DNA of 48,982 bases from positions 1 through 48,982 of IMG/VR virus record IMGVR_UViG_3300041964_000212; one strand, written 5' to 3'. The notes under the pieces are model-generated. The model did not search any database. It saw only the letters and a program-made list of their open reading frames with translations, and had not been told where the DNA came from. This document shows, one piece after another, positions 40,887-48,214 of this stretch. The first letter of the stretch is position 1. Each line of letters begins with the position of its first letter. The stretch is from a virus. The translations under genes and the position numbers were made by a program.

Positions 40887-41938
40887 TTAAGTTTTGGCGA
40901 GTAGGACGATCGGATGCCCGGAGTCAAACGCCAATCAGAAGAAGTTACGCCAACATTAAGATGTCGAACGCGAGGAACCAAAACCGTTTGATTGATCGGG
41001 ATACCCGTATAAATCTCTTTATTACAGAATTGCCACAGAACAAAACGGGCGCTGTGTTCAATCCGCACAACTTGGCTGAGGTATTCGCGAAGCGCGATCG
41101 GGAAATTAGCAAAAGTTGTTGGTGCGTCCTTTCCGTTCCAGGCTTGGTTCCGACCTTGCAGCAATCCGTGTTGACGGGCGATCGCATCAATACCTTCGCG
41201 CAACACCTTGCGATTTTCAACGAAAAATTGATCGGTGTACCGCGAATTTCGCTGTACATAACTGCCTGTAGGCGTGGTAACCAGTCGAGCTTCAGTTGTG
41301 TTTTTGTCTTTACATCGGCGCTCAAATTCTTGCACCGCATCTTTCGGCGACATTCCCCCACGAGTTGACAGAGGCGCGATAAATGCGGTTTGGCTTGGCG
41401 CGCGATCGCTTTCCGGTGCAGCGTACCCAAATTGCGAAAATACGCGAGCGTAAGTATCGCGTTGTTTGCGCTCAGTTTCAACTTGCGCTTGTAACTTTTC
41501 TTGTTCTTTCTGAGCAGCGTCTTCGATCGCGTCTTGTTGTTTCTTTGCTTCGGCAAGGCTATCTTGAGCTTGTTGCAGTTGCTGCTGGAATTGGGCGGTT
41601 TCTTGCCTGATTCCCCCATCAATCAGCATTTTGAGCTGGGTTTCCGTGATAGTCAGAGTCCCGTCATCGTGAAAAGTCATGGGCGCGGGCGGAAGATGCG
41701 TCCCCTGAGAATCGCTTGCCTGTTGTGGTGGCGCGCTTGTAGATTCATCGCTGCCGACTATCCTACCAATTGGTGGCGGGGGAAGCTGCTCAGGCGGAAT
41801 GTCTTCGTTGTTAGAAAGGCTGTCAGAGCCTTGAATTCTTCCGCGCTGCTGCTGTTTGAAACTGTTAATTCGCGCTATACCATCAATTTCTGTATTAATT
41901 TTCCTTACATTTGCTGTTTTTGCAAAACCTTTACTCAT
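40817..41938 (-). CDS. Major capsid protein, N-terminal portion with scaffold-like region
   Basis: 373 aa. Residues ~1-95 are disordered and Pro/Gln/Ser-rich; ~95-170 are a Gln/Glu/Lys coiled coil like HK97-type delta/scaffolding regions; the rest is capsid-like: 'FFVENRKVLREGIDAIARQH', 'ALREYLSQVVRIEHSARFVL', 'TGIPINQTVLVPRVRHLNVG'. After 'SDWRLTPGIRSSYSPKLKRQ' the frame shifts to meaningless residues, while the -1 frame gives sensible capsid sequence. The scaffold domain would drive procapsid assembly and be removed by a protease, possibly the upstream 327-aa protein. The frameshift may be a sequencing error or a real lesion. Confidence 0.68.
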   Translation of the reverse strand: MSKGFAKTANVRKINTEIDGIARINSFKQQQRGRIQGSDSLSNNEDIPPEQLPPPPIGRIVGSDESTSAPPQQASDSQGTHLPPAPMTFHDDGTLTITETQLKMLIDGGIRQETAQFQQQLQQAQDSLAEAKKQQDAIEDAAQKEQEKLQAQVETERKQRDTYARVFSQFGYAAPESDRAPSQTAFIAPLSTRGGMSPKDAVQEFERRCKDKNTTEARLVTTPTGSYVQRNSRYTDQFFVENRKVLREGIDAIARQHGLLQGRNQAWNGKDAPTTFANFPIALREYLSQVVRIEHSARFVLWQFCNKEIYTGIPINQTVLVPRVRHLNVGVTSSDWRLTPGIRSSYSPKLKRQRRFLSRFWNGVWVKMLLWNR

Positions 41939-42011
41939 ATCAAAAAACTGAAATAGTTAATTTCAATGTACTTGCAAAACTTGAGCGTGACACAACAATA
42001 TGACGTTTTGC

Positions 42012-42017
42012 TATAAT
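42012..42017 (+). promoter_or_regulatory. -10 box (TATAAT) of the XRE regulator
   Basis: Consensus TATAAT with a possible -35 GTGACA (41987-41992, 19-nt spacing) 29 nt before the ATG of the plus-strand regulator. It is intergenic between two minus-strand late genes, supporting independent transcription of the regulator. Confidence 0.5.
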
Positions 42018-42045
42018 TTTGACAAATTAGTATTTATTACGCATC

Positions 42046-42306
42046 ATGAAACCTATAACCGTTACTCTCGGTGAACAAATCAAAATTTTTCGGCGCAGGG
42101 CAAACTTAACCCAGAAAGAATTTGCTGAACAACTGAATATCTGCCACACAACTCTTTCGCGAGTAGAAACTGGACAGCGCGTACTTGATCATTCAGAGAT
42201 TCTTGCTTACGCTGCAACACTGAGCATAGACCCGCTAATACTTTTAAATACCGTTCCCAACAACGGCTGTCGCACCTGGAAGGTTCGCAATAAGCACCGA
42301 GGATAG
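42046..42306 (+). CDS. XRE-family helix-turn-helix regulator
   Basis: 86 aa. A Cro/C1-type helix-turn-helix at residues ~9-64: 'LGEQIKIFRRRANLTQKEFA', 'QLNICHTTLSRVETGQRVLD', 'HSEILAYAATLSIDPLILL'. The -10 box TATAAT lies 29 nt upstream. The gene runs opposite to the late genes, between the capsid gene and the protease-like gene, and its 3' end overlaps the latter by 63 nt in antisense. It could repress an unknown promoter, or the antisense overlap could regulate capsid-protease expression. Not adjacent to a lytic-lysogenic switch, so an unusual place for a repressor. Confidence 0.75.
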   Translation: MKPITVTLGEQIKIFRRRANLTQKEFAEQLNICHTTLSRVETGQRVLDHSEILAYAATLSIDPLILLNTVPNNGCRTWKVRNKHRG

Positions 42307-43227
42307 CTCGCCCAAATCGTACAGCCCATCGCGAATGTAATACGGCGCCACCAAATTCGGATCTTCGCCCCAAGCATCCCAACCTCCAGGGATGTAATGC
42401 GGGCAATTTTTGTACGTAAAGCTTGTTTCACAAATTGGGCACAGGTAATCTTCAAATGCAAACCCTCCTAGCGAAACCGCGCGCCCAATGCCCATGCTTA
42501 GGCGCTGCACGATCGGGCTGTTGATCGGGAACGCAACAGTAGCTAGTACCTGCACAAAACCCTCTTTTTTTAATATTTCTGAATTGATCTTTTTGTTACC
42601 TGCGGCTGAAATTAAGTTGTTTGGCGCGGTTTTTTCATTAAAAATCTTTCCTTCAATTACCAACCCTTGAGTTTTTGCAATGTCTTCCCAATCGTGGTCA
42701 AGAGTGTGGGGGACGCCCATTGTATCCAGCATTTTGGCTAAAATTACTAAATCTTTTTCCCTCCATTTCCCTCGCCCTCGATTTACCAAATTGTCGGCAA
42801 CTGTAAATTTCACAACTGTCAACTTTTCAGGGTTAACTGGAGGAAAACCCGCAGGTATAAATTGATTGACTTTTGCTATTTGCTGTTGGGTTAACGACGG
42901 AAAAACACCCGTTATTATAGATCCAGGAATTGTCTCTTCAGTTTCGACAATAGCAGGAATAGCAAATTTTAAATCAGAAGCCATTTTACCCACAATAACA
43001 CCTTTTCTGTTGGGTGTATCTAATTCAATTAAATACCCCAAATTTTGAGGGGAAGCTTGAATGTCTAAATGTATTCCGGGAATTAAACCTCTGTCAAATA
43101 TTTCAAAAATTCTTCCCGTTGTTTTTCCCACAACAGATTCCCAGCTAACTCGATCACCAATTTTAAAAGCTGTTTTTGAAACAAAACCTTGTTCAACAAC
43201 CTGAGAATTTATAATTTCAATACTCAT
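42244..43227 (-). CDS. Prohead-protease-like or minor head protein, 327 aa
   Basis: ATG 43227 gives 327 aa (43242 is an alternative TTG-type start). Residues ~25-75 form an SH3-like barrel ('FKIGDRVSWESVVGKTTGRI', 'KGVIVGKMASDLKFAI'). A middle region has 'GVPHTLDHDWEDIAKTQGLV' and 'VQVLATVAFPINSPIVQRLS', followed by a putative zinc finger 'YLCPICETSFTYKNCPHYIP'. That arrangement, just upstream of the capsid gene, resembles proteins annotated as prohead proteases or scaffold-associated in some siphoviruses. The catalytic residues are not clearly identifiable (His at 'LDHDW' is a candidate). Function inferred mainly from location. Confidence 0.5.
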   Translation of the reverse strand: MSIEIINSQVVEQGFVSKTAFKIGDRVSWESVVGKTTGRIFEIFDRGLIPGIHLDIQASPQNLGYLIELDTPNRKGVIVGKMASDLKFAIPAIVETEETIPGSIITGVFPSLTQQQIAKVNQFIPAGFPPVNPEKLTVVKFTVADNLVNRGRGKWREKDLVILAKMLDTMGVPHTLDHDWEDIAKTQGLVIEGKIFNEKTAPNNLISAAGNKKINSEILKKEGFVQVLATVAFPINSPIVQRLSMGIGRAVSLGGFAFEDYLCPICETSFTYKNCPHYIPGGWDAWGEDPNLVAPYYIRDGLYDLGELSSVLIANLPGATAVVGNGI

Positions 43228-43266
43228 ACTTAGTAACTCCAATATTTTACTTAATACGAAAAGCTT

Positions 43267-43584
43267 TCAAAAAGGATAAACTGGTTTTATTTTGTACCCA
43301 ATCGAGTTTGAAAGCTGTTTGACAAGTTCCTGTTTGTAACTCCGCAAATCGCAGCTTCGATTTTCTTTCCACTCTATCACGTCAAGTTTTGTCATTCCCG
43401 TAGACGCTTTGCGGATCTCTTCCGCATTTGCATCTAATTGCTGTATAAGTTCAATTGTTTGTTGCGCCATTTGCTCAGAAGTGCTTTCTACTAAATCGCA
43501 CAACAAATCAATCGTTATTTTAGACGTAATAGGTAATTCCAAATACCTAAGTATTTTTCCCCTGTCTGTTGTTGATATTGGCAT
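43267..43584 (-). CDS. Hypothetical helical protein, 105 aa
   Basis: 105 aa, mainly helical, between portal and protease-like genes. 'TDRGKILRYLELPITSKITI', 'QMAQQTIELIQQLDANAEEI' and a basic C-terminus 'YKQELVKQLSNSIGYKI'. Its start overlaps the portal stop by one base. It could be a head-tail or portal-associated protein; no family is recognised. Confidence 0.6.
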   Translation of the reverse strand: MPISTTDRGKILRYLELPITSKITIDLLCDLVESTSEQMAQQTIELIQQLDANAEEIRKASTGMTKLDVIEWKENRSCDLRSYKQELVKQLSNSIGYKIKPVYPF

Positions 43585-44942
43585 TACCCTACCTCTAACA
43601 ATTGCGATTTGCCGTTTTTAATGGCTTCCAATCCTTCTCGAACATTCCGATCGCTGGCAGTTGTCAACCAGTCTAACTCTTTCCTAAGTCGCGTTGAATC
43701 TAAATCTTCTATTCCTAAATTGTTAGATTCTTCAGCTTCCAAAGGGTTTAATTGAGTTTCAAACTGATTTACGTACAGTTTTGGCCACACAATTCTGTAC
43801 AACCATTTATTTTTTTCGATGCCGTGCAAAGCTAATTCTAAATTGCATAAATGTTTAATAACTGAATATGTAATTAAAGCGCGATCGCCGTTTAAGCTGC
43901 GCGCGTAATTGAGCATCGGTTGCGTAGCAATATCGTTAGCCCCTCCCCAACTGTAACCCATTAGATACAGCGGAATTTTTGATTTGCGGGCTATCGCTAA
44001 TTGAAATTCTTTCAAAACAGCTATCAATCCTGAAAAGTCTGGATTTGTAGTAGATAATTTTTTCAAGTCTGCGCCATTCATCAAATAATAATCAGTGATG
44101 TTACCGCCTCGCCGCATTCTTTCTCGGTGAGCTTCCTTGTAAGCCTGCATATCGTCTTTGCTGTATTCACAGGGCATCAAGTGCAAGTTTGGATTTGTAC
44201 CCGTAGCTCTGGCTGCATTTGGCAGATCAAATTTGATATTTTCTAATTTTTCCCAATCTTCGATCGACTCGTAAAAAAGCGATCTGCCGTACAAATGCGG
44301 GGGGCGCCACCGATACCGTGCGTGCGCGCAGGCGATTGGGTGAAAATTTAAGGCACTGGATTCGTTGGAAAGTTGTGCTCTCTGCTGGAATCCCAAAAGT
44401 TCTCCGTTCGGGTTTTCAATGCGGAACATTTCAAAAGTTGGCGGAAACAGCACCCGCTCGATCCTGTTAGTTTTTGTGTTCACGCCGATTGACAAAAACC
44501 AATCTCCCCATGCCATCAACAATTCCGGCCCTGCATCTAACATCAGTCCCCCAATTACTTCTTCCCGCAACCGCTGTAAAATTTTGTAAACTTCCGGGTC
44601 GATCAGGGTTTTGTTGTCGTTAAGCGTCGGTGCGATGTCCCAGCCACGATCGTCTCCAGTGGGATTGCTCCAAATTGCTTCACGCCTCAAATCAAGAGCC
44701 AAAGTGATTTCAGGAGAACTCTCAATCATCTCTACTAACTTGCGAGTACGCCCGTCGCTGCGGATAATGGGTTCCCTAATTTCCAAATCGTACTGCCGAC
44801 CGTAAAGCGAGTCGCTGTCGTACCCTGCCTGAGAAATCGGCTTTGATCGCCCGCCAACTACGGTGCGGGTGTAGTTAGTGATAAGCTGCCAAATATTCTC
44901 TAGCAGTTTGTTTCGGCCGGGAGTGGGTAAGGGCGATCGCAT
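43584..44942 (-). CDS. Portal protein, Mu gp29-like
   Basis: 452 aa. The order 'IREPIIRSDGRTRKLVEMIE', 'SPEITLALDLRREAIW', 'YGRSLFYESIEDWEKLENIK', and 'KIPLYLMGYSWGGANDIATQ' is typical of dodecameric portal proteins, and the overall plan resembles DUF935/Mu gp29. The portal forms the ring at the vertex through which DNA is packaged by the terminase. The gene follows the tRNA-like gene and TerL. The start at 44942 is 33 nt before the tRNA-like gene on the other strand. Confidence 0.82.
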   Translation of the reverse strand: MRSPLPTPGRNKLLENIWQLITNYTRTVVGGRSKPISQAGYDSDSLYGRQYDLEIREPIIRSDGRTRKLVEMIESSPEITLALDLRREAIWSNPTGDDRGWDIAPTLNDNKTLIDPEVYKILQRLREEVIGGLMLDAGPELLMAWGDWFLSIGVNTKTNRIERVLFPPTFEMFRIENPNGELLGFQQRAQLSNESSALNFHPIACAHARYRWRPPHLYGRSLFYESIEDWEKLENIKFDLPNAARATGTNPNLHLMPCEYSKDDMQAYKEAHRERMRRGGNITDYYLMNGADLKKLSTTNPDFSGLIAVLKEFQLAIARKSKIPLYLMGYSWGGANDIATQPMLNYARSLNGDRALITYSVIKHLCNLELALHGIEKNKWLYRIVWPKLYVNQFETQLNPLEAEESNNLGIEDLDSTRLRKELDWLTTASDRNVREGLEAIKNGKSQLLEVG

Positions 44943-44975
44943 TAAGTTTAAGTTAAAATTAAAATATGATTGATC

Positions 44976-45081
44976 GGGAGGGTGGCGGAAAGTATACGCA
45001 CCATGTTTAGAGCGTGGCGCCGAGCACCATGTTTAGAGCGTGGCGCTGAAAGGTTTGAGGGTTCAAGACCCTCCTCTCCCA
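44976..45081 (+). tRNA. tRNA-Leu(UAG)-like gene with duplicated anticodon arm
   Basis: Acceptor stem GGGAGGG (44976-44982) pairs with CTCTCCC (45074-45080), then discriminator A; D-stem GCG/CGC; anticodon stem CCATG/CGTGG (45001-45005, 45013-45017) with loop TTTAGAG and anticodon TAG at 45008-45010; T arm GAGGG/CCCTC (45057-45073) with loop TTCAAGA. A 26-bp segment from 44998 to 45023, holding the anticodon arm, is repeated at 45024-45049 with one mismatch. The D loop has one G where two are usual. Without one repeat the gene would be 80 nt, a normal class II Leu tRNA. The gene reads opposite to the surrounding late genes. Confidence 0.75.
44998..45049 (+). repeat. 26-bp tandem duplication inside the tRNA-like gene
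   Basis: Bases 44998-45023 and 45024-45049 match at 25 of 26 positions (C at 45021 versus T at 45047). Each copy carries the complete anticodon hairpin of the tRNA-like gene. Confidence 0.9.
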
Positions 45082-45113
45082 TTTATATATATTTTACACT
45101 TGATAATTTTAAA

Positions 45114-46373
45114 TCAATCAAAATCTGCGGCAAGAATTTCCTTACTTAGCGCGTGATACGCGCCGGAACTGGCATCTGTCAAGTCGCTAATTTTTGGTTT
45201 GCGGATTTCGTTGAAAGCATAAAGCGCGTCAATGTAAACACCGTTCCAATCTCCCCTCAACAACTTTACGTTACCGCGCATAAATTCAGACGCTAGCGGT
45301 TTTGCCCTGGTAATTTTATCTCCCAACGGTTTTACCGCAGCAGCGGAAAACTTTTCAAGCAGCCCTTTAAGGTGCGCCGCGTCTCTAATCCCCGCCGAGC
45401 CTCCCTCCAATTCCCAACAAACTTGCACGTTCCGACCATCTTGTTTAGCTGTTGCTTCAATCAAAGTATCAGCTTCGGCAGGAGAAACGTGTTCGGCGAT
45501 CGCATCCAGCACGTAATAAATACCATCAACTTTTTTCATTTTAACCCCAGCAGTGAAAAATGCGGATGATTTTGTACTTGCTGCTAAGTCCCAAAACCTT
45601 ACAATTCGACCGCCCGCAGGTACTCGATCGACAACCTCAAACCACTCACGCTTAAATACCGCACCCGCGCCTTTAGCCTCAAACGGAATGCAGTCTAACT
45701 CTTCTCGGGCATTAATGCCGTAGTCTTTCCGCAATTGTTCGATCCAAGCGTGTTCACGCTCGATCGACCATCGTTGATTTGAAACCAGACAGATGCGGTG
45801 GTACAATCCATCGGCGATGGCAGTATCTAAGTCGTAGCGATGGTAGGAGTAGTTGAGTTCCCCGGTTTTGCACTTCTCAATTAGTTGGTTGAAATAGTTG
45901 TCTTTTCCGTTGTGGGTGCTCCAAATCGCAACTTTGCCGCCCCACATATTGATAGCCAGCGCCGCCTTAATCAGTTCTTCCAAGTCGTCGTGGAATGCTG
46001 CCTCGTCAATCCGCAACCGTCCCTTCTTTGATCGCAAGTTCGCTGGACGCGACGACAACGCTGTGACTTTGAACCCAGAGTCAAACCGGATAGTGTAAGC
46101 AAGAATGTTTTTGTCCGGTTCCTCAATGACCGATTCGTTGATACCAGAACAAGCTAGATTGTACGCCCGCGCCCAGTACGCAACATCTTCTATATATTGG
46201 CGGCTCATGTCGAAGTTATAGCCAACATACCAAGAGTCGGAACCGTTGATTTCAGCCGCTACTAATGCCGAGTCAGCAGCATCTGCCCAACTAATCCCGA
46301 TCCGCCTCGACTTCTCGCAAATCTTAATCGGACTCCTGTCCCGGCTCCACATCTGCTGATATTTCAAGAGCAT
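45114..46373 (-). CDS. terL: Large terminase subunit, Mu gp28-like
   Basis: Start chosen at ATG 46373 ('MLLKYQQMWSRDRSPIKICE'), matching the family beginning; an earlier in-frame start at 46514 would overlap the small subunit by 190 bp. ATPase: Walker A-like 'KICEKSRRIGISW' near 17-30, Walker B 'RLRIDEAAF' near 122. Nuclease: 'IVRFWDLAAST' near 260, 'VCWELEGGSAGIRDA' near 318. This fits a FluMu gp28-type terminase. It translocates DNA into the prohead through the portal and cuts concatemers. Overlaps the small subunit gene by 50 bp. Confidence 0.88.
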   Translation of the reverse strand: MLLKYQQMWSRDRSPIKICEKSRRIGISWADAADSALVAAEINGSDSWYVGYNFDMSRQYIEDVAYWARAYNLACSGINESVIEEPDKNILAYTIRFDSGFKVTALSSRPANLRSKKGRLRIDEAAFHDDLEELIKAALAINMWGGKVAIWSTHNGKDNYFNQLIEKCKTGELNYSYHRYDLDTAIADGLYHRICLVSNQRWSIEREHAWIEQLRKDYGINAREELDCIPFEAKGAGAVFKREWFEVVDRVPAGGRIVRFWDLAASTKSSAFFTAGVKMKKVDGIYYVLDAIAEHVSPAEADTLIEATAKQDGRNVQVCWELEGGSAGIRDAAHLKGLLEKFSAAAVKPLGDKITRAKPLASEFMRGNVKLLRGDWNGVYIDALYAFNEIRKPKISDLTDASSGAYHALSKEILAADFD

Positions 46374-46980
46374 CGGCGGGCTGGATGCCCAAAAGGTGCT
46401 GTCGAATAAGTGCTGCTGTTTCGGGGGTGAGTCCAGTAATTGCAGCTTCCGTACTGTCGGGGAAAATTCCCGCAACCGCCTGTCTAATAACGAGCTTAAT
46501 GTTGTTAATTTCACTTTGTGCTAAATTTAATAACGATCGAGGGAGCCACCCTGCATTTACGAAAGCGGTAAAAGCTTCAAGCTCGTCTGATGGTTTGCCA
46601 AGAACTCGATCAAGAATTTTGACCGGAGTAGGAGATCGAACTTCCCTAACCGTTTTTTTTACATAAGAGCCAAACTTGTCAGAAGTTCCTTCTTCAATTA
46701 TTGTAATTTTTGTGACAGTCCCATTCTGCAAATAACTTTCTAAAACTTTATCTGCTTGCAATTTTAGCGTTTCATGCCTCCGAAACAAACGCTCTTGCTT
46801 TGCTTCTTCTACGAGTCTAGCAAACTCAGGGCGATTACGCATCCATGTATAAAAAGCTTCTTGACTAATTCCGGCATTTTTGCAAGCGCGTTGGTTACAG
46901 CCATGTTCCACTAACTCTTTCTGGATAACGTCCAGCTTAGCTTGAGTGTATAAAGTGTTTCTTCCTCTTTTGGTTTTCAT
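46324..46980 (-). CDS. terS: Small terminase subunit-like protein
   Basis: 218 aa. An N-terminal helix-turn-helix, 'YTQAKLDVIQKELVEHGCNQ' and 'ACKNAGISQEAFYTWMRNRP', is followed by helical 'EFARLVEEAKQERLFRRHET', a middle region and an acidic C-terminus. TerS proteins bind packaging sites in the phage genome with such a domain and stimulate the large subunit, encoded just downstream. The array of TTTAATACA nonamers at 46987-47051 directly before its start is a candidate binding site. Confidence 0.8.
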   Translation of the reverse strand: MKTKRGRNTLYTQAKLDVIQKELVEHGCNQRACKNAGISQEAFYTWMRNRPEFARLVEEAKQERLFRRHETLKLQADKVLESYLQNGTVTKITIIEEGTSDKFGSYVKKTVREVRSPTPVKILDRVLGKPSDELEAFTAFVNAGWLPRSLLNLAQSEINNIKLVIRQAVAGIFPDSTEAAITGLTPETAALIRQHLLGIQPADALEISADVEPGQESD

Positions 46981-46986
46981 CTTGGA

Positions 46987-47051
46987 TTTAATACATTTAA
47001 TACAGTAAATTCTAGCTTAATTTATTTAAATTCTGTATTAAATGTATTAAA
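46987..47051. repeat. Inverted 2+2 array of TTTAATACA nonamers
   Basis: TTTAATACATTTAATACAG at 46987-47005 is exactly inverted at 47033-47051. Each arm holds two direct copies of TTTAATACA, so four nonamers in opposite pairs lie within 65 bp directly upstream of the small terminase gene. The spacer is AT-rich. Candidate packaging recognition site, operator of the late operon, or origin-like element. Confidence 0.8.
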
Positions 47052-47080
47052 CAATAAAATTGTTTGATGAATTAATTAAC

Positions 47081-47086
47081 TATAAT
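47081..47086 (+). promoter_or_regulatory. Possible -10 box of a short plus-strand transcript
   Basis: TATAAT at 47081-47086, with a weak -35 TTGTTT (47060-47065, 15-nt spacing), ahead of a terminator-like hairpin at 47150. A transcript of ~85 nt would contain an AAAGGAG motif but no ATG. Confidence 0.3.
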
Positions 47087-47149
47087 TGTGCCATTATAAA
47101 CTTGCTCTTAGAAGTAACCAAAAGGAGCCGGAATATATTAACAGACTTG

Positions 47150-47176
47150 AGCCTCCTCAACCACGGGAGGCTTTTG
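47150..47176 (+). terminator. Rho-independent terminator-like hairpin
   Basis: AGCCTCC (47150-47156) pairs with GGAGGCT (47166-47172), followed by TTTTGTGTTT. No plus-strand gene ends here, so it would terminate a short untranslated RNA starting near 47090, or protect the downstream unit from upstream transcription. Confidence 0.5.
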
Positions 47177-47204
47177 TGTTTACCTGATCGCCCGCCAATC
47201 AATC

Positions 47205-47234
47205 TTTACACCTGCCACAAATTCAAGGTATAAT
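47205..47234 (+). promoter_or_regulatory. Sigma-70-like promoter
   Basis: TTTACA (47205-47210) and TATAAT (47229-47234) with an 18-nt spacer, 24 nt before the ATG of the 157-aa gene. Confidence 0.55.
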
Positions 47235-47257
47235 CTACCTAAATTACCCCAGACATT

Positions 47258-47731
47258 ATGAACATAATTACTGAGACCGTATCTAAAATAATGCACTTAG
47301 GTAGCTCAGAGGAGCCTACCAAGGAAACTGAATCCGAAGAACAACCAGGGAAAGAACCTAAATCAAAAGAATTAAAACCGGAGGAAACCCCACAAGAACA
47401 ACCTGCGCCAGAACCTGCACCGGAACAAACCACACCTGAGCAACCAACTGAGTCGCAAATACAAAAACCTATGCCCCCAGAAGGGCAGCGGCTACCTCCG
47501 AACGAACGAGTCAACGCTGCTTACAAGCTGGTCTATGGCGAGAATGCTGAGATTCCGATCCAGCACGAGTCGATCGCCACCGACCAAGATGCTGATTGGC
47601 ACATCCGCAGCTATATGGGCGGTTTGTTTGCCACACCGAACGACCATCCACTGACTCAAAAGTTTAACGATTTGGAAGAGTTGCTGGAATGGTTTAACGA
47701 GACTTATCCAGCGGCAGCCAGGGTTGAATAA
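47258..47731 (+). CDS. Acidic Pro/Glu-rich protein, 157 aa
   Basis: 157 aa. Residues ~15-75 are a Pro/Glu/Gln/Lys-rich disordered stretch ('PAPEPAPEQTTPEQPTESQI'); the C-terminal ~70 residues look globular ('RVNAAYKLVYGENAEIPIQH', 'DADWHIRSYMGGLFATPNDH', 'KFNDLEELLEWFNETYP'). A good promoter precedes it. No function is recognised. The style resembles other accessory proteins in this window and it lies between terminase and the putative att boundary, where phages often carry cargo. Confidence 0.65.
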   Translation: MNIITETVSKIMHLGSSEEPTKETESEEQPGKEPKSKELKPEETPQEQPAPEPAPEQTTPEQPTESQIQKPMPPEGQRLPPNERVNAAYKLVYGENAEIPIQHESIATDQDADWHIRSYMGGLFATPNDHPLTQKFNDLEELLEWFNETYPAAARVE

Positions 47732-47809
47732 CAGTTGCTCGTCGGTCTCATAAACTGACTTTCTGGTAATTCGACTCCACCCCCGACTTTATTTGATAAT
47801 TATTAAAAA

Positions 47810-47989
47810 ATGACAAACTCTGAGCGACGACAAACTGGCGGAAGGGTTGGCGGTAGTGACTTTTCAAGCAGTCAAACTCCAAAACCTTGCGAAGAAGAAA
47901 CAGAAACAAAAGTAGAGCCCCCAGAAAAACCTAGTGTTTTTGGTAATACTATAAAATTTACAAAAATCGTTCATCTAAATAACCATTAA
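47810..47989 (+). CDS. Small polar protein, 59 aa
   Basis: ATG 47810 to TAA 47989. Ser/Thr/Gly/Glu/Lys-rich, disordered ('GGRVGGSDFSSSQTPKPCEE'), with a more hydrophobic end 'VFGNTIKFTKIVHLNNH'. It follows the 157-aa gene by 78 nt. No family is recognised. Coding status is plausible from composition and clean start and stop. Confidence 0.4.
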   Translation: MTNSERRQTGGRVGGSDFSSSQTPKPCEEETETKVEPPEKPSVFGNTIKFTKIVHLNNH

Positions 47990-48001
47990 GGGTTAACAAT
48001 A

Positions 48002-48214
48002 CTTGAATTATGAGGGATAACGGTGCGTACTTCGTCCGCCCGTTGTTCTTAACAATTGCATTGTTAATCCACTGCAACCCTTGCTATGCAAGGGAGACTG
48101 GCGAACTGCGTCCGCCACTGCTTTTGACAATTACATTGTCAAATCGCTCAAACCCCCACAGGGAGAGGGATAACCGTGCGGATTTCATCCGCCCGTTATC
48201 CCTCATAATTCAAG
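48002..48214. repeat. Complex palindromic element (213 bp)
   Basis: The outer 22 bp (48002-48023) are perfectly inverted at 48193-48214. Inside are three smaller perfect hairpins: 48049-48067 (TTAACAAT/ATTGTTAA), 48078-48094 (CCCTTGC/GCAAGGG) and 48123-48143 (TTTGACAAT/ATTGTCAAA), each with a 3-nt loop. The motif T-CGTCCGCC/CATCCGCC recurs about three times. A 113-codon frame spans the element and beyond but its first two thirds derive from the palindrome. Confidence 0.8.

Noticed and set aside
40870-40895. Programmed -1 frameshifting for the capsid protein
   Set aside because: No X-XXY-YYZ heptamer in the required window and the frames are not related by extension as in the chaperone; an indel is more likely.
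40880-41622. Several 160-225-codon frames around the capsid gene (both strands)
   Set aside because: Overlap capsid sequence on other frames, no start signals, composition typical of shadows.
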